Assembly (NCBI GenBank): GCA_022865685.1
Contig: JALHUB010000303.1
Location: forward strand, 1-5,644
Source: Dehalococcoidia bacterium
GTDB lineage: Bacteria; Chloroflexota; Dehalococcoidia; DSTF01; JALHUB01
Length of the DNA: 5,644 bases
Direction of reading: 5' to 3'
Shown here piece after piece: positions 1 through 5,384 of the stretch. A model generated the notes under the pieces. The model was given only the letters and a program-made list of their open reading frames with translations. It was not told where the DNA came from and made no database searches. A program made the translations under genes and the position numbers. The number at the start of each line of letters is the position of its first letter. The stretch's first letter is position 1.

Positions 1-2113
1 CCATCGCATCGCCTACCTGGTAGCTGAGCGCGGCGTCGATCCGTACCGTATACTCGCCGTCACCTTCACGAACAAGGCCGCGCGCGAGATGCGCGACCGC
101 GTCTATGGGCTCATCGGCGAGCGGACGCGGGTGCTGACGCTCGGCACGTTCCATGCCGTGTGCTCCCGGATGCTGCGAATCGACGGCGAGCGCGCCAGCG
201 TCGCCCGCGGCTTCGTCATCTACGACGACGCCGACCAGATGACGCTGATGCGACGCGTCCTGGCGGACATGCAGGTCGACCCCAAGCGCTACCAGCCGCG
301 CGCCGTGCTCTCCGCCATCTCCAAGGCGAAGAGTGAGCTGGCGACGCCCGAGAGCTACGCCCAGACGGTCGCCAGCTACTTCGAAGAGATCGTCTCGCGC
401 GCTTACGAGCGCTACGAGGCGGCGCTGGCGGCCAACAGCGCGCTCGACTTTGACGACCTGCTGCTCAAGACGGCGCTCCTCTTCCGCCACGAGGAAGACG
501 TGCTCCGCAAGTACCAGGAGCGCTACCTCTACGTCCTCATCGACGAGTTCCAGGACACGAACGTCGCGCAGTACGTGCTGGCGCGACAGCTCGCCGGCCT
601 GCATCGCAACATCTGCGTCGTCGGCGACCCCGACCAGTCGATCTACTCCTGGCGCTCCGCCGACCTGCGCAACATCCTCAACTTTGAGCGTGACTATCCG
701 GACGCGCGTGTCGTCTACCTGGAGCAGAACTACCGCTCGACGCAGAACATCCTCGACTCCGCGCACTCCGTCATCAGCGTCAACCAGCAGCGCAAAGAGA
801 AGAAGCTCTGGACGGAGAAAGGCCCCGGCACGCCCATCGTCGCCTACGAGGCGTACGACGAGGAGGACGAGGCGGAGTTCGTCGCCGCCGAGGCGCGGAG
901 CCTGGTGCGCTCCGGTGACCATCACTACGGCGACATAGCCGTCATGTACCGCACGAACGCGCAGTCGCGGCCGCTGGAGGAGGTGTTCGTGCGCGAGAAC
1001 CTGCGCTACCGGCTCGTTGGTGGGACCCGTTTCTACGAGCGTCGCGAGGTGAAGGACGTCATCGCCTACTTGCGTCTCATCCACAATCCGTTCGACAGCT
1101 TGAGCCTGACGCGCGTCATCAACCTGCCGGCGCGCGGGATCGGGCAGCGGACGCTGGAGGAGCTATCGCGCTGGTCAAGCGAGATGGGCGTGCCGGCCTA
1201 CGCCGCCCTGCAGCTCGTCGCCGACGAGGAGCGGGCGGAAGACGGCAAACACACGCATCCTTTCGCGTCGCGCACGGTCAAGGCGCTGCTGGCGTTCCTC
1301 GATCTGCTGAACGACCTCATCGCCGAGGCGCCTTCGCTCACCGTTTCGGACCTGCTCAGCCGGCTGCTGGAAAGCATCGACTACCGGCAGTACCTGCTGT
1401 CGGAGTTCGAGGACGGCGAGGACCGCTGGGATAACGTCCAGGAGTTGCGCACCGTCGCCGCCCAGTACGATGAGTTTGCGCCTGAGGCCGCCCTGCCGAC
1501 GTTCCTGGAAGAGGCCGCCCTCATGACCGACACCGACGACTACGACGAGAAGGTGGACGCCGTCACGCTGATCACGCTCCACGCCGCCAAGGGGCTGGAG
1601 TTCCCGGTCGTCTTCATCGTCGGCCTGGAGGAGGGCCTGCTGCCGCACATCCGCTCCTTCGACGAGCCGGCGCAGATGGAGGAGGAACGCCGCCTGGCCT
1701 ACGTCGGCATCACGCGGGCGAAGGAGCGGCTGTACCTGGTGCGGGCGTTCCGTCGACACCACATGGGCATGGCGACGCACAACCCGTCGTCGCGGTTCCT
1801 GAAGGACATACCGCCGGAGCTGGTCGCGGTGCCGGAGACGCCGGGCCGCCAGGCAGTGACGGCGGGTTCGCGGACGCACCTGCGCGCGTTCCACCGGGCG
1901 ACGTCGCCGGACAGCGAGCCGCTGCCGCCGATGCCGTCGGAGCCGGCGTTCGCTCCCGGCGACCACGTGCGACACACCCGCTTCGGCGAGGGGATCGTCG
2001 TGAGCTGCGAGTTCGAGGCGTCGGACCAGAAGGTGACGGTGGCGTTCAAAGGCGAGGCGGGCATCAAGAAGTTGCTGCTCTCGTATGCGCCGCTGGAGAA
2101 GATCGAATCGTAG
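1..2113 (+). CDS. pcrA: ATP-dependent 3'-5' DNA helicase, UvrD/PcrA type (5' end outside window)
   Basis: Superfamily 1A helicase that unwinds DNA 3' to 5' using ATP, in nucleotide excision repair, replication restart and clearing of stalled RNA polymerase. The reading frame is open from base 2, before the first ATG at 89, so the gene is cut by the window edge; 703 residues are visible. Numbered from the first complete codon: motif Ia TFTNKAAREM at 21-30, motif Ib TFHA at 49, Walker B DEFQD at 181-185, motif III GDPDQSIYSWR from 208, motif IV QNYRS from 242, motif V HAAKGLEF from 527, motif VI VGITRAK from 568. Walker A and the Q motif must lie upstream. Residues about 653-703 (GDHVRHTRFGEGIVV through GIKKLL to the end) match the PcrA/UvrD C-terminal Tudor-like domain that contacts RNA polymerase, so the 3' end is complete. 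The TAG stop falls on the edge of a palindromic repeat. No frameshift is seen. The choice of pcrA over uvrD is a naming convention; the family call is secure. Confidence 0.96.
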   Translation, partial: HRIAYLVAERGVDPYRILAVTFTNKAAREMRDRVYGLIGERTRVLTLGTFHAVCSRMLRIDGERASVARGFVIYDDADQMTLMRRVLADMQVDPKRYQPRAVLSAISKAKSELATPESYAQTVASYFEEIVSRAYERYEAALAANSALDFDDLLLKTALLFRHEEDVLRKYQERYLYVLIDEFQDTNVAQYVLARQLAGLHRNICVVGDPDQSIYSWRSADLRNILNFERDYPDARVVYLEQNYRSTQNILDSAHSVISVNQQRKEKKLWTEKGPGTPIVAYEAYDEEDEAEFVAAEARSLVRSGDHHYGDIAVMYRTNAQSRPLEEVFVRENLRYRLVGGTRFYERREVKDVIAYLRLIHNPFDSLSLTRVINLPARGIGQRTLEELSRWSSEMGVPAYAALQLVADEERAEDGKHTHPFASRTVKALLAFLDLLNDLIAEAPSLTVSDLLSRLLESIDYRQYLLSEFEDGEDRWDNVQELRTVAAQYDEFAPEAALPTFLEEAALMTDTDDYDEKVDAVTLITLHAAKGLEFPVVFIVGLEEGLLPHIRSFDEPAQMEEERRLAYVGITRAKERLYLVRAFRRHHMGMATHNPSSRFLKDIPPELVAVPETPGRQAVTAGSRTHLRAFHRATSPDSEPLPPMPSEPAFAPGDHVRHTRFGEGIVVSCEFEASDQKVTVAFKGEAGIKKLLLSYAPLEKIES

Positions 2114-2175
2114 GGGCGCACGCCGTGCGCCCTGACCGATGGCCACCCCCCTGGGCGCATGCCATGCGCCCCTAC
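2110..2175. repeat. Composite GTAGGGGC inverted repeat after the helicase gene
   Basis: A 66-bp element. Its outer ends are an exact 11-bp inverted repeat, GTAGGGGCGCA at 2110-2120 and TGCGCCCCTAC at 2165-2175. Each half is also a near-perfect palindrome: GGGCGCACG/CGTGCGCCC at 2114-2132 and GGGCGCATG/CATGCGCCC at 2153-2171, each around a single central C. The helicase TAG stop (2111-2113) lies inside the left end. It is related to the palindrome at 5347-5374. No T-run follows, so action as an intrinsic terminator is possible but not shown. A dispersed miniature repeat family is the more likely reading. Confidence 0.85.
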
Positions 2176-2222
2176 ATCAGCCCCGTGCGCGTCCGGCGTG
2201 GCAATTGGCCGGTCGACTGACG

Positions 2223-2228
2223 TAGAAT
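2223..2228 (+). promoter_or_regulatory. Probable -10 box of a leaderless transcript for the MscS gene
   Basis: TAGAAT fits the TAnnnT -10 consensus and ends seven bases before the ATG at 2236. The transcript would then start at or beside the start codon. No clear Shine-Dalgarno sequence precedes the ATG, only AGGG about three bases away. No convincing -35 hexamer lies 16-18 bases upstream; the best match there is a weak TGGCAA. Leaderless starts of this geometry are known in Chloroflexota, Deinococcota and Actinomycetota. Confidence 0.5.
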
Positions 2229-2235
2229 AGGGCGC

Positions 2236-3084
2236 ATGAACGCCGCGCTCACGTCTCCCCTCTTCGCTCGCATCACCGGCGACCGCGTGACCGACTGGCT
2301 GGTCACCCATGGGCTGCGCATCGTCGTCATCGTCGCAGTAGTCGCCGTGGTCTTTCTCGTCTTCCGCGCCGTCGTGCCGCACGTCGTCGAGGCGACGGTT
2401 CGACGGCAGATGACGGGCCGCCCGGAGGAGGAGACGTCGAAGCGGGCGAAGACGCTGGTCAACGCCGTCCTGCGCACCGCCGAGGTCGTGCTCGCCATCA
2501 TCGCCCTGCTTATGGTGCTGCCGGAGCTGAGCGTGAACATCGGCGCCCTGCTGGCGGGCGTCGGCATAGCCGGCATCGCCATCGGCTTCGGCGCGCAAAC
2601 GCTCGTGCGCGACACCCTCAACGGCCTGTTCATCCTCATCGAGAACCAGTACGGCATCGGCGACGTCGTGACCGTGGCGGGCGTGACCGGCCGCGTCGAG
2701 GAGGTGAACCTGCGTCGCACCGTCCTGCGCGACCTCGACGGCGTGGTGCACAGCGTGCCCAACAGCGAGATACGTGTGGCGAGCAACTACACCCGCGACT
2801 GGTCGGGCGTGAACATGAGCGTGACGGTGCCCTACGACGCCGACCTGGACAAGGTGACGGAGGTCATCGACGCTGTGGGCCGCGAACTGGCCGCCGACAA
2901 GGCGTACAAATCGCTGATCAAGGAAGCGCCGCACGTCGAGCGGGTGGATGCGTTCAAGGATAGCGGCGTATCGCTGAAGGTGCTCGGCGTGACGAAGCCG
3001 ATGCGTCAGTGGGATGTCATGGGGGAGCTGCGCCGTCGCCTGAAGAAAGCGTTCGACTCAGAGCACATCGAGATGCGTTGGTAA
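2236..3084 (+). CDS. MscS-family small-conductance mechanosensitive ion channel
   Basis: Inner-membrane channel that opens under membrane tension and releases solutes during osmotic downshock; family members assemble as heptamers. The 282 residues are close to E. coli MscS size. TM1 is about residues 27-47 and TM2 about 82-98. TM3 begins near 100 and contains the Gly/Ala-rich pore helix (GALLAGVGIAGIAIGFGAQ, 103-121) followed by the family signature LVRDTLNGLFILIENQYGIGD (from 123). The cytoplasmic beta domain follows (VTVAGVTGRVEEVNLRRT, VPNSEI) and then the alpha/beta C-terminal domain. ATG 2236 is the first start after an in-frame TGA at 2218. The protein ends IEMRW, where many relatives continue with an IEIPFP-like tail and a few more residues, so the end may be slightly shortened. 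That end coincides with the start of lower-GC DNA. Function is inferred from family membership; which paralogue it is cannot be told. Confidence 0.95.
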   Translation: MNAALTSPLFARITGDRVTDWLVTHGLRIVVIVAVVAVVFLVFRAVVPHVVEATVRRQMTGRPEEETSKRAKTLVNAVLRTAEVVLAIIALLMVLPELSVNIGALLAGVGIAGIAIGFGAQTLVRDTLNGLFILIENQYGIGDVVTVAGVTGRVEEVNLRRTVLRDLDGVVHSVPNSEIRVASNYTRDWSGVNMSVTVPYDADLDKVTEVIDAVGRELAADKAYKSLIKEAPHVERVDAFKDSGVSLKVLGVTKPMRQWDVMGELRRRLKKAFDSEHIEMRW

Positions 3085-3124
3085 TATTCAAACCTCGAAT
3101 GCATCTCGGGAATATTGGCAGGAT

Positions 3125-3790
3125 ATGACGATTCAAACCGACGCTGAAATAGTTCCCCCACGATACAGCGTCCGGACTCTTGAGATCACTCTCGCGATCG
3201 CTGCATGTGCTGGGACACTGCTCGGGCTGATTTGGCAAGAACCGGCAATCCAATTGCGGGTGATCGCGGGCGCAGGTGTGGTGGTAGGCGCAGTTGTCTT
3301 GGCTCACATACCGTTCATGGCCAATTGGCTTCTCTGCCAGACCGCTAGGGCAAGAGGATACCCTCGATTACTTGAGGCGAAATCGCAGATCCAGAATCGT
3401 CTGGCGGATCTTCAGGCGAAGGTTGCTCTGTCTGCGGGTTCAGTGCCTTTGCCGATGCGCGCTTTCTTCGCACAAGCAGGGCAAATCATACTCGTGTTCG
3501 ATAAAGCTGGTGCAGCGGGAGTGCAGTGGGGGGAACGTATATGCGTGATCGATGATCTCCAGCGTAGATATCGTGGAACGGCGCTGTTTGTTGACGTAAC
3601 CACGAATATAGTAAAAGCGAGTCTGGGCGATTCAGACCCCTTATTCAAAGGTTGTCTATACGAGCGCATAAACGCTAATCCAGGCATGACGTGCCCGACA
3701 CCCGAGGCTCTGCGGGGCCTGCGAGAGAACGACATTGAAGCCTACCTTGAGGCTTTCAGCGAGGCAATGGAGGAAATTCAATATGAATAG
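3125..3790 (+). CDS. Two-helix membrane protein of unknown function with a C-terminal beta-domain
   Basis: I do not recognise a named family. The 221 residues show two hydrophobic segments, about 18-37 and 46-70, joined by a short loop (WQEPAIQL). A charged helical stretch that could be a short coiled coil follows (about 81-100). The C-terminal domain, about 117-182, has the pattern IILVF...AGVQWGERICVID...GTALFVDV...VKASLGD. Its GVxxGxxxxVI core resembles the small beta-barrel in the next gene (GVEEGMVFAIL), so the two proteins may share a fold; this is an inference from reading the sequences. An acidic helical tail ends the protein. The topology would place the beta-domain on one side of the membrane, anchored by the hairpin. 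The ATG has only a close AGGA (about one base away), so start strength is uncertain. GC content is lower than in the neighbours (52% in the first row, 42% in 3601-3660), with TTA and ATA codons present, consistent with horizontal acquisition. It overlaps the next gene by 8 bases. Confidence 0.82.
   Translation: MTIQTDAEIVPPRYSVRTLEITLAIAACAGTLLGLIWQEPAIQLRVIAGAGVVVGAVVLAHIPFMANWLLCQTARARGYPRLLEAKSQIQNRLADLQAKVALSAGSVPLPMRAFFAQAGQIILVFDKAGAAGVQWGERICVIDDLQRRYRGTALFVDVTTNIVKASLGDSDPLFKGCLYERINANPGMTCPTPEALRGLRENDIEAYLEAFSEAMEEIQYE
3769..3773 (+). promoter_or_regulatory. Shine-Dalgarno GGAGG that fixes the start of the second cassette gene
   Basis: GGAGG sits nine bases before ATG 3783, inside the end of the upstream gene. 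It supports 3783 rather than the earlier in-frame ATG at 3735. With the 8-base ATGAATAG overlap it suggests translational coupling of the two genes. Confidence 0.7.
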
Positions 3791-4208
3791 ACCTATCGAA
3801 GGCAGGGTCGCTAGAATACTGAATATTCGTGAGGTGGCTATCAACGTCGGAGCGACACAAGGGGTTGAGGAGGGCATGGTTTTTGCCATCTTGTCTAAAG
3901 AGCCCTTGGTGATAATCGACCCTGATTCTGGACAGCAGTTGGGATCGGAAGACCGAGTCAAGGTCAGGGTCAAGGCCACAGAAGTCTACGAACGTTATTC
4001 CGTATGCCGCACGTTTGAGGTAGTACCTGGGTTCAATCCGTTGGAGGCGATAGCGACGGCGGGGGCGCTCCTGGCGACGCCGCCGAGAGTGAAGACGCTG
4101 AAAGTGGAAAGCAGTGATCTACCCGAGCCGCTAGCAGAGGACGCGAGCTACGTGAAGACTGGGGACAGAGTTCGTCAAATCCCCGAAGTGGGTAAGGAGG
4201 AACAGTAG
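3783..4208 (+). CDS. Soluble beta-barrel protein of unknown function, FlgT C-terminal-like domain
   Basis: A 141-residue protein with no signal peptide or membrane helix. Residues 5-80 form a recognisable small beta-domain: GRVARILNIREVAINVGATQ, then GVEEGMVFAIL at 27-37, then the turn IDPDSGQQLG at 45-54, then VKVRVKATEVYERYSVCRTF at 59-78. This pattern (reVaiNvG..dGV..Gm.f.V....I.DPdTGe.LG) resembles the C-terminal domain of flagellar assembly protein FlgT and related uncharacterised proteins. No flagellar gene is nearby, so a flagellar role is not supported. A low-complexity Pro/Ala/Leu linker follows, then YVKTGDRVRQI (123-133), which resembles a final beta-strand pair. The start was chosen by the GGAGG site and the 8-base overlap with the upstream gene. 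The two genes are almost certainly co-transcribed and their products may interact. The first row of the gene is 43% GC, far below the helicase gene. Confidence 0.85.
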   Translation: MNRPIEGRVARILNIREVAINVGATQGVEEGMVFAILSKEPLVIIDPDSGQQLGSEDRVKVRVKATEVYERYSVCRTFEVVPGFNPLEAIATAGALLATPPRVKTLKVESSDLPEPLAEDASYVKTGDRVRQIPEVGKEEQ

Positions 4209-4223
4209 GAGTCGCCCATTTCT

Positions 4224-4237
4224 CCCCGCGCTCGGGG
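4224..4237 (+). terminator. Weak hairpin after the two-gene unit
   Basis: CCCCG and CGGGG form a 5-bp GC stem around CGCT, 16 bases after the stop at 4208. It is followed by CAACTTCCCC rather than a T-run, so it is at best a weak intrinsic terminator. Confidence 0.3.
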
Positions 4238-4270
4238 CAACTTCCCCTCCTCTCCAACGATGTTGTCTCA

Positions 4271-4513
4271 CTACGGGAACGGCACGATCTGCGTATTCCC
4301 CGCCTGGTCCGCGCACTGGTATGGCACGGGCCCGGGCGCGTACGCCAGCCAGCGGCCGTCGGCCGACCACACGTCGTCGCGGAGGAAGCCCGGCAGAAAC
4401 GCTACGACGCTCTCTCCCTCGACGCTCCGCACTACCACGCCGCCCTCCGTCCCTCCCTGCGGGTCCGGCCCCACGTAGGCGATCATGCTGCCGTCGGCGC
4501 TACTTTGCCGCCA
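4271..4513 (-). pseudogene. C-terminal remnant of a PD40/TolB-like beta-propeller protein
   Basis: On the minus strand about 80 codons ending at TAG (4271-4273) read as two propeller blades: SSADGSMIAYVG near 4470-4504 and VWSADGRWLAYAPG near 4333-4374. The WSxDGxxlAY motif repeated at blade spacing is the hallmark of PD40/WD40-like TolB-type repeats. Between them GVVVRSVEGESVVAFLPGF fits the strands of one blade. The reading stays open upstream to 4606, but there it only translates the stem-loop repeat and has no propeller character. Homology seems to break just before the first SADG, near 4505-4513. Full propeller proteins of this class carry many more blades and usually a signal peptide or lipobox, all missing here. 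I read it as the stump of a truncated gene rather than a working small protein. Other possibilities are a short expressed fragment or a blade cassette left by recombination. Confidence 0.65.
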
Positions 4514-4546
4514 TCCGACCCTACGCTCTCTTTGTGAAGAGGGAGT

Positions 4547-4593
4547 GCAGAGGGACTTTTCCCTCTGCCGGGGGTCTGGGGGTGTCCCCCAGA
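4547..4593. repeat. Tandem G/C-rich stem-loop pair
   Basis: Two perfect hairpins lie six bases apart. The first is GCAGAGGGA / TCCCTCTGC (4547-4555 and 4560-4568), 9-bp arms, loop CTTT. The second is TCTGGGGG / CCCCCAGA (4575-4582 and 4586-4593), 8-bp arms, loop TGT. The sequence then becomes A-rich (GAGAAACAAACACACC). The flank at 4528-4541 adds a weak CTCTT/AAGAG hairpin. The unit looks like a dispersed intergenic repeat and lies where the propeller remnant loses its homology. It could also act as a terminator or RNA-stability element. Confidence 0.7.
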
Positions 4594-4606
4594 GAAACAA
4601 ACACAC

Positions 4607-4774
4607 CTAGGGTGGGATGGTGGGAAGATGATCGCTGATGTCGCCCGATCCCGAAAGTGCGCTCACGTAGCGCGTTACGCTGGACACCCCATCAGCGTTT
4701 GGATATGTGAGGCCGGCTGCGACGGGCCGGCCCCCGCGACACCCCGCCCTGTGGTCGTGTATACGCGCCATGCT
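4607..4774. other. Intergenic stretch without a recognisable gene
   Basis: Together with the remnant and stem-loops this completes the gene-free region 4209-4774. It holds a GC-rich inverted repeat (GGCCGG at 4711-4716 with CCGGCC at 4727-4732) and a TATACG box at 4760-4765, nine bases before ATG 4775, which might be a weak -10. The frame of the next gene stays open upstream to an ATG at 4628, but the sequence there has no recognisable protein character. Confidence 0.4.
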
Positions 4775-5350
4775 ATGAGAGGCCCTATTATCCGCTACCG
4801 ACCGCTCGAAGGAGAACCGGCAGAGCTACGCTGCCACCCGCTGCTGATATCGATTCCGCTCGGCGCGGCACGGCTGGCGCTGCCTGCCTGCCTAACGCTG
4901 GTACGACTCACGCTGTCGGCCGTCATCAGTCTCATAATCGCCGTCGTGCTCTTCAGCGTCGCGCTCGGCGTCATCGGCGGGCGCAGTCCCGTGGTCGGCG
5001 ACGCGGGCGACTACCTGGCGGGCGTCCTCCGCGTCAGCGCCGGCTGGCTGGACAGCGACCCGACGCTCCTCGAAGGCACGAGCGGCCTCATCAGCGAGAC
5101 GTCATCGACGAGCGTGGCGCGACCGACGCCGTCGCCCGGGAGCACGGCGGCCCTGGTGGCGACGCTGTCGCAGTTAGCGCCGTCGGAGCTGCGGGAGGTC
5201 TACCAGCAGGCGGTCCCCATGATGCAGCAGTACGACGCCCTCCTCGGCGACGTGCAGAGCGCGCTGGAGAACGACCGCGACCTCGACGCCTTCTTCGCGG
5301 ATGTGCAGCCGTGGCTGCAGCAGGCAGAAGCGGAATCGGGCAACCCGTAG
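4775..5350 (+). CDS. Single-pass membrane protein of unknown function
   Basis: Not recognised. From ATG 4775 the protein has 191 residues. A short basic start (MRGPIIRYRPLE) leads to a moderately hydrophobic stretch (about 23-43) and a clear transmembrane helix, about 46-68 (TLSAVISLIIAVVLFSVALGVIG). A Ser/Thr/Pro-rich linker follows (SSTSVARPTPSPGST), then an Ala/Leu/Gln-rich, largely helical C-terminal domain of about 65 residues with acidic patches. This suggests a membrane-anchored protein carrying a small helical domain on a flexible linker. The frame is open back to ATG 4628, but that would add 49 residues with no hydrophobic or conserved character in a less codon-biased stretch, so I prefer 4775. 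There is no clear ribosome binding site at either start. GC is high (78% in 5101-5160), like the native genes. The TAG stop is part of the palindrome at 5347-5374. The gene is convergent with rtcB. Confidence 0.72.
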   Translation: MRGPIIRYRPLEGEPAELRCHPLLISIPLGAARLALPACLTLVRLTLSAVISLIIAVVLFSVALGVIGGRSPVVGDAGDYLAGVLRVSAGWLDSDPTLLEGTSGLISETSSTSVARPTPSPGSTAALVATLSQLAPSELREVYQQAVPMMQQYDALLGDVQSALENDRDLDAFFADVQPWLQQAEAESGNP

Positions 5351-5374
5351 GGGCACACGGCCGTGCGCCCCTAC
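5347..5374. repeat. GTAGGGGC palindrome between convergent genes, possible bidirectional terminator
   Basis: Two 14-base arms, GTAGGGGCACACGG (5347-5360) and CCGTGCGCCCCTAC (5361-5374), pair with a single A-C mismatch and no spacer. Its left end contains the TAG stop of the upstream gene, and its right end lies 10 bases from the rtcB stop on the other strand. In RNA it would fold on either strand, so it may end transcription from both sides, although no T-run is present. The ends match those of the 2110-2175 element. Confidence 0.8.
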
Positions 5375-5384
5375 ACGACGCCTT

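Noticed and set aside
333..938. Plus-strand open frame inside the helicase gene
   Set aside because: Ser/Arg/Thr low-complexity translation in a shifted frame of the helicase; no independent character.
1175..2934. Long minus-strand open frames opposite the helicase and channel genes
   Set aside because: They are Arg/His/Val-rich antisense shadows of GC-rich coding sequence, with no domain pattern, opposite genes with unmistakable motifs.
3735..3782. Earlier ATG for the second cassette gene
   Set aside because: It would overlap the upstream gene by 56 bases and lacks a good ribosome site, while 3783 has GGAGG at nine bases and begins right before the beta-domain.
3125..4208. Toxin-antitoxin or phage-defence interpretation of the two-gene unit
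   Set aside because: Size and overlap would allow it, but I see no nuclease, ATPase, kinase, DNA-binding or known toxin motif, so the label is unsupported.
4260..4638. Plus-strand open frames across the propeller remnant
   Set aside because: Arg/Ser/Pro/Thr-rich shadows; the minus strand carries the repeated SADG...AY propeller motif.
4628..4774. Earlier ATG for the 191-residue membrane protein
   Set aside because: The extra 49 residues show no recognisable feature and less codon bias; the basic-then-hydrophobic start fits 4775. Not fully excluded.
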